A stretch of 64,000 nt of DNA from Numida meleagris. Its lineage: Eukaryota; Chordata; Aves; Galliformes; Numididae. The notes below the pieces were generated by a model. That model was not told the origin of the DNA, did no database searches, and worked only from the letters and a program-made list of their open reading frames with translations. Numbering within the stretch: position 1 is the first letter of the stretch; the number at the start of each line of letters is the position of its first letter. This document shows positions 60,677 through 64,000 of the stretch, piece after piece. Position numbers and translations under genes: made by a program. The DNA is taken from positions 14,925,778-14,989,777 of the forward strand of contig NC_034415.1 in the NCBI RefSeq assembly GCF_002078875.1, read 5' to 3'.

Positions 60677-61079
60677 CTGAAATAAGAAAGAAAGTAAAGG
60701 ATTCGCACAGAAATCCGAGTGTTAAGCTGATCAAAGTTGGAGTTACAGGGATTTATATGCACCTTTCTACCTAAGAAAGGCTGCCTGCTCTTTTATATTA
60801 ATCTCAATGGGCCAAATTTATCCTGATGTAACTCAAAGAGTATCAGAAGAATTACTGCAAAGATGAAATGGACCCAGTCTCCCTGTGATGTTATTTATAA
60901 TCTGTATGTTTTGCTCTATAATAGCGCATATAGTTAGAGGGCTGCCTGACTGCATTCACTTACAAGGGTGCAAAGACTATTGACTTCAGCAAAATTAATT
61001 CTGAGCTTGATGAAGGAGATTCACATCAAAGCAGGTACAAATGCAATTCCTGAAAAATCATCCCTATATATTCACTGAT

Positions 61080-61102
61080 GCTCTTAAGTTGGCATTAAGA
61101 GC
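61080..61102. repeat. Perfect 8-bp stem hairpin
   Basis: GCTCTTAA, GTTGGCA, TTAAGAGC: an exact 8-bp inverted repeat with a 7-base loop. It is short; no T-run follows, and no RNA gene is inferred. Confidence 0.55.
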
Positions 61103-62111
61103 TATATTAATACTCACATTGTGGTGTGCATTTTCCTTCAAATCTAGTCTGACATCCTTTTTCTAACAGCTAAACACCTTACACACGTATGTTATGAAAC
61201 AGTGAGGTCTTGCAGTGCGTGAACAGTCTGCTTCTGTGAAAGCACTGAGGATCTATGTTTGGAATCCAAGGGTGGCTTTCAAATCCATGGTTGCCATTTT
61301 CAAAAAATTTAAGAGATGTAAGAATATAAACCCTACAGAAAGTCAGTGAGACTTGTCTTCCTAAATCCATAGGGTTTTCTAAATGTTTAGACCCTACCAC
61401 ATTTCAGTGAGAGCTGGCAGCCTCCCAGCTAAATCTTTGAAAATCTAGCTGACAAAATAACACTGCAGTAGAAACAACACAAATAACAGAGTGAAGTTGT
61501 GTAAATGAAGTCTTTCTGTGATCAGATCACTTCGAAAACTACCTGATCTCTAGAAAACAATTCCTCTCCATCCAAGACTCTCTCTAGATTTCATAGGAGG
61601 AAAGAAATGTTCTACTTAGCACAAACGGTACTCCAGCTAACCTTTGGATGGCACAGATGAGCTCTAATTTTTTGCCCACTACAATGGCCAACTTCCAACA
61701 GGAAAGGAATGGCACCTCCTTCACCACCGCTACCAAACAGACACAAGTCAGAACTTGTCTGTCACCTTCTATAATGATTTGGTATCAAATTTCAGTATGT
61801 TTTGAGAAAGGAAGAAAGTGTGTTCATGGTCTGTCACTATTTTGAAGAGTGCAAACTGAACAGTAAACCAAAGTACCTTGGAGAAAGCTGTAGATAAGAC
61901 CAAAAGAGGCTGCTATGCCATCCGAATCTCTGCAGGCATATTTGATGTGGTGTTTACGTAATGCAGTAGTCGCAGGAAACAGAAGTTGAAGAACATTTTT
62001 GGTTATTTTTAATGGAAAGTGTATTCCCTCTCTTTCATGTCCTTTAGTTGCTGCCACATGACATATTCATCTGCAGCCATCAAAGAAATTATGCATGGAG
62101 CAGTAGCTCAC

Positions 62112-62259
62112 CCAACCCTCAGTGGCTTCAGCTGACACTTTAGAAGCTGGGATCCGAAACACAGTCCCAGGCCATGGATGTCCTAGTTTTTCCCACATAG
62201 CACTCCTTCCTCCAATAAAGTTAAAAAGGCAGTTTTGTGAGAAGTGACAACCAGCAGCA
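62112..62259 (-). other. Candidate coding exon, reverse strand (148 nt)
   Basis: The acceptor TTTGGCCCTTTTTCAG and the donor GGTTGG|GTGAGC bound a stretch open for 49 codons after one base (AAGCHFSQNCLFNFIGGRSA and onward to ASKVSAEATEGW). No domain is recognised. Exit phase 0 does not fit the entry phase of 60221-60291, so the two cannot be consecutive coding exons. Confidence 0.15.
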
Positions 62260-63361
62260 CTGAAAAAGGGCCAAAGTTTGAGTGAGTCATCGCAGTCACC
62301 ACAGGTATGAAATTTATAGGGGTCAGTTAAAGCCACAGTGGGATTGACAACTTCAGCCCATGGCTAGAGAGAGCAAATTCTGGAGAATAAATGGCTGCAA
62401 ACAGAAATTTAACCTGATTTCTTGTGACAGTCAATTGTGGGAAAAGTGCTATAATAAACACATACTGCAGCAAGAATGAAATTCCACCAGTTGCTTTTAT
62501 GTTATTATACTTCCGGGTCCTCTCACAAAAACTCTCCCCAGAAAATCAATAAACCAGATTGTGCCCAGCAGTCACCCATTACAGAATTAAATCCATATGC
62601 CAACACAAAACAATGAAGAAAACAAAACTAACAAGGGATCCATTTGGCTTTGTTTGACTTTGACTGCCAGGGAATGAGAATGCAAGGCTGGGTGTAATTT
62701 AATGCAAGCCTTGGCCTATCCTGGTCATGCATATGACTGACCCTCAGGGCAAGACCATCAATTTTCTATTAAAGATCAGAGAGTTGACATATCAAAGTCA
62801 ACATCTAGCTGAATAACTGCAGTAACTTGATAATAATTCTTTTGTGGATTTCCGAGTGGCTTTTCGGTAAAGTATCAGAAAGGTAGCAGTTTTCAATCCT
62901 GACCCAACAAGATCTGAATATGAAATAAAGGATTTGAGCTTGATCTCCCCATGATGTGAGGATGAATGTTCTGGTAAATGTTAACTTAGTGCTCTGAATA
63001 GCTCAGTAATAGATGGGTTTAGGCGGTAATAGGTTTAAAATGTCAACTTATTGAATAATAATTTCATATTGTACAAATACTATGTATAAGAAGGGATTTG
63101 TTTTGCAAATTTTGAAATAAATGAATGGATTTGTGATGTCCTTCACTGCTCTGGTCAGAATGTTACAAAAGAACAGAAATTAGTTTTGCTTCAATAACAT
63201 TCCTCATTGTATCCCTGCATTGTTCTGAGTATATTATAACTCATGAGCCTGGTTTACTCTTTACCTTTAAATAGTCTGAGGTATGCTTTGGTCCCTATGA
63301 GAAGGATGATAATTATTTGTTATGCAAATAGATAGTAAGATAGAAATAAAACTAACAAGTG

Positions 63362-63387
63362 TTTTTTTTTGTTTGTTTTTTTTTTTT
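63362..63387 (+). repeat. T-rich tract ending in CAG
   Basis: T10 G T3 G T12 followed by CAG. It resembles a 3' splice-site pyrimidine tract, but in-frame stops and no nearby donor follow. Listed as a simple repeat. Confidence 0.8.
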
Positions 63388-64000
63388 CAGTTATCTGCTA
63401 CCTAGACACAAATGGACAGTATTAAAACATCATTCTATCACTTATACCCAAACTGTTTCTTCTGAAGTAAAATTGAGCACAGCCATCAGATTCTGAAGCA
63501 GTAAAACTCCAACACTGCCTGGTTGCTAACACATGGATGGAGGCATTCGAGCTGATCTCTTTTCCACAGCACGCTATTTCAGCTTTTGCCTCCAGTCTGG
63601 GCAGTGGTGTTAAGCAACCTGTAGAGTACTGCTAGCATGCTTGGGAGGATGATGCCAAGCAATTGACCATATGGCATTTTGGAATATAAAGGCATTCTGA
63701 GAGCCTTTTTATCTTTTTATTATATTTTATTTTGCTTATTCTCAGCCTGCTTCCACCCAAATCTTACACTAAACTACTGCCTATGTGCACATTCACTCTG
63801 ATTTATAAATTATTCTCATTTTAGCTTATATATGTATAGCGGATTAAAACTTTAATTTGGTACCAAATTGCCCGTGGATGGATCTGAGCAGTTTTGTTTT
63901 CCTGACCGACTCTGAAAGCATTTGTTGATCTTAAACTTACTAATCAAGAAGCAAAGGTATAAAATGAGCCAAAACAGTTCAGAAAATCATTCTTCATGAA

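Larger units (their letters stand above)
54693..64000. other. Unique non-coding DNA with no recognised transposon, right end of window
   Basis: No transposon is recognised apart from a possible ancient repeat trace near 57440-57530. It holds reverse exon candidates (60221-60291, 60557-60676, 62112-62259), a 23-bp tandem duplication (57068-57113), a (CA)10 and small hairpins. A T-rich tract ending in CAG at 63362-63390 looks like a 3' splice site, but no exon with a donor follows. Confidence 0.5.

Noticed and set aside
63362..63420. Terminal exon after the T-rich CAG at 63390
   Set aside because: Stops follow within a few codons in the frames examined, with no donor or convincing poly-A context, so the T tract is treated as a simple repeat.
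1..64000. Around one hundred open frames of 60-130 codons on both strands read as genes
   Set aside because: Most have no recognised domain, overlap one another in opposite strands, and match the length expected of chance frames in vertebrate non-coding DNA. Only CR1-derived or splice-bounded stretches were kept.

Overview
The window reads as bird nuclear DNA. Every interspersed repeat I recognise is a CR1 LINE of the bird type: 5'-truncated copies that end in short repeats of ATTCTATGAT rather than a poly-A tail. There are no Alu, L1, B1/B2 or ERV copies. The sequence is AT-rich, poor in CpG, full of short homopolymers, and shows no bacterial gene layout. A galliform (chicken-like) or other neognath bird fits. 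Species and chromosome cannot be told from the sequence alone.

I find no protein-coding gene that I can name. Almost all open frames are short and stop-bounded, with no domain, as expected of intergenic or intronic DNA. The one clear exception is the reverse-strand frame at 36807-37199, which is the C-terminal end of a CR1 reverse-transcriptase protein and not a host gene. About a dozen short open stretches carry a good-looking 3' splice site, an open frame and a GT donor. The best are + 18754-18845, - 54613-54692, - 28973-29045 and - 44355-44460. They are listed as low-confidence exon candidates because decoy exons of this kind are common in vertebrate introns.

Layout. 1-9643 is AT-rich unique DNA with small homopolymers. 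9644-10277 is an old CR1. 10278-30236 is nearly 20 kb with no recognised transposon, holding several homeodomain/POU-motif-rich patches and exon candidates. 30237-37676 is a CR1 landing zone with six fragments in both orientations, interleaved with GC-richer unique DNA and purine tracts. 37677-64000 is another 26 kb without a recognised transposon; 39.9-44.2 kb and 53.85-54.27 kb look most like conserved non-coding (enhancer-type) DNA.

The likeliest reading is a large intron or gene desert, possibly a regulatory domain, with any exons sparse and tiny. I saw no previously undescribed genetic system. The most checkable leads are the phase-compatible reverse-strand pair 54613-54692 and 44355-44460, the forward candidate at 18754-18845, the motif-dense block at 39.9-44.2 kb, and the imperfect hairpin at 25304-25372.
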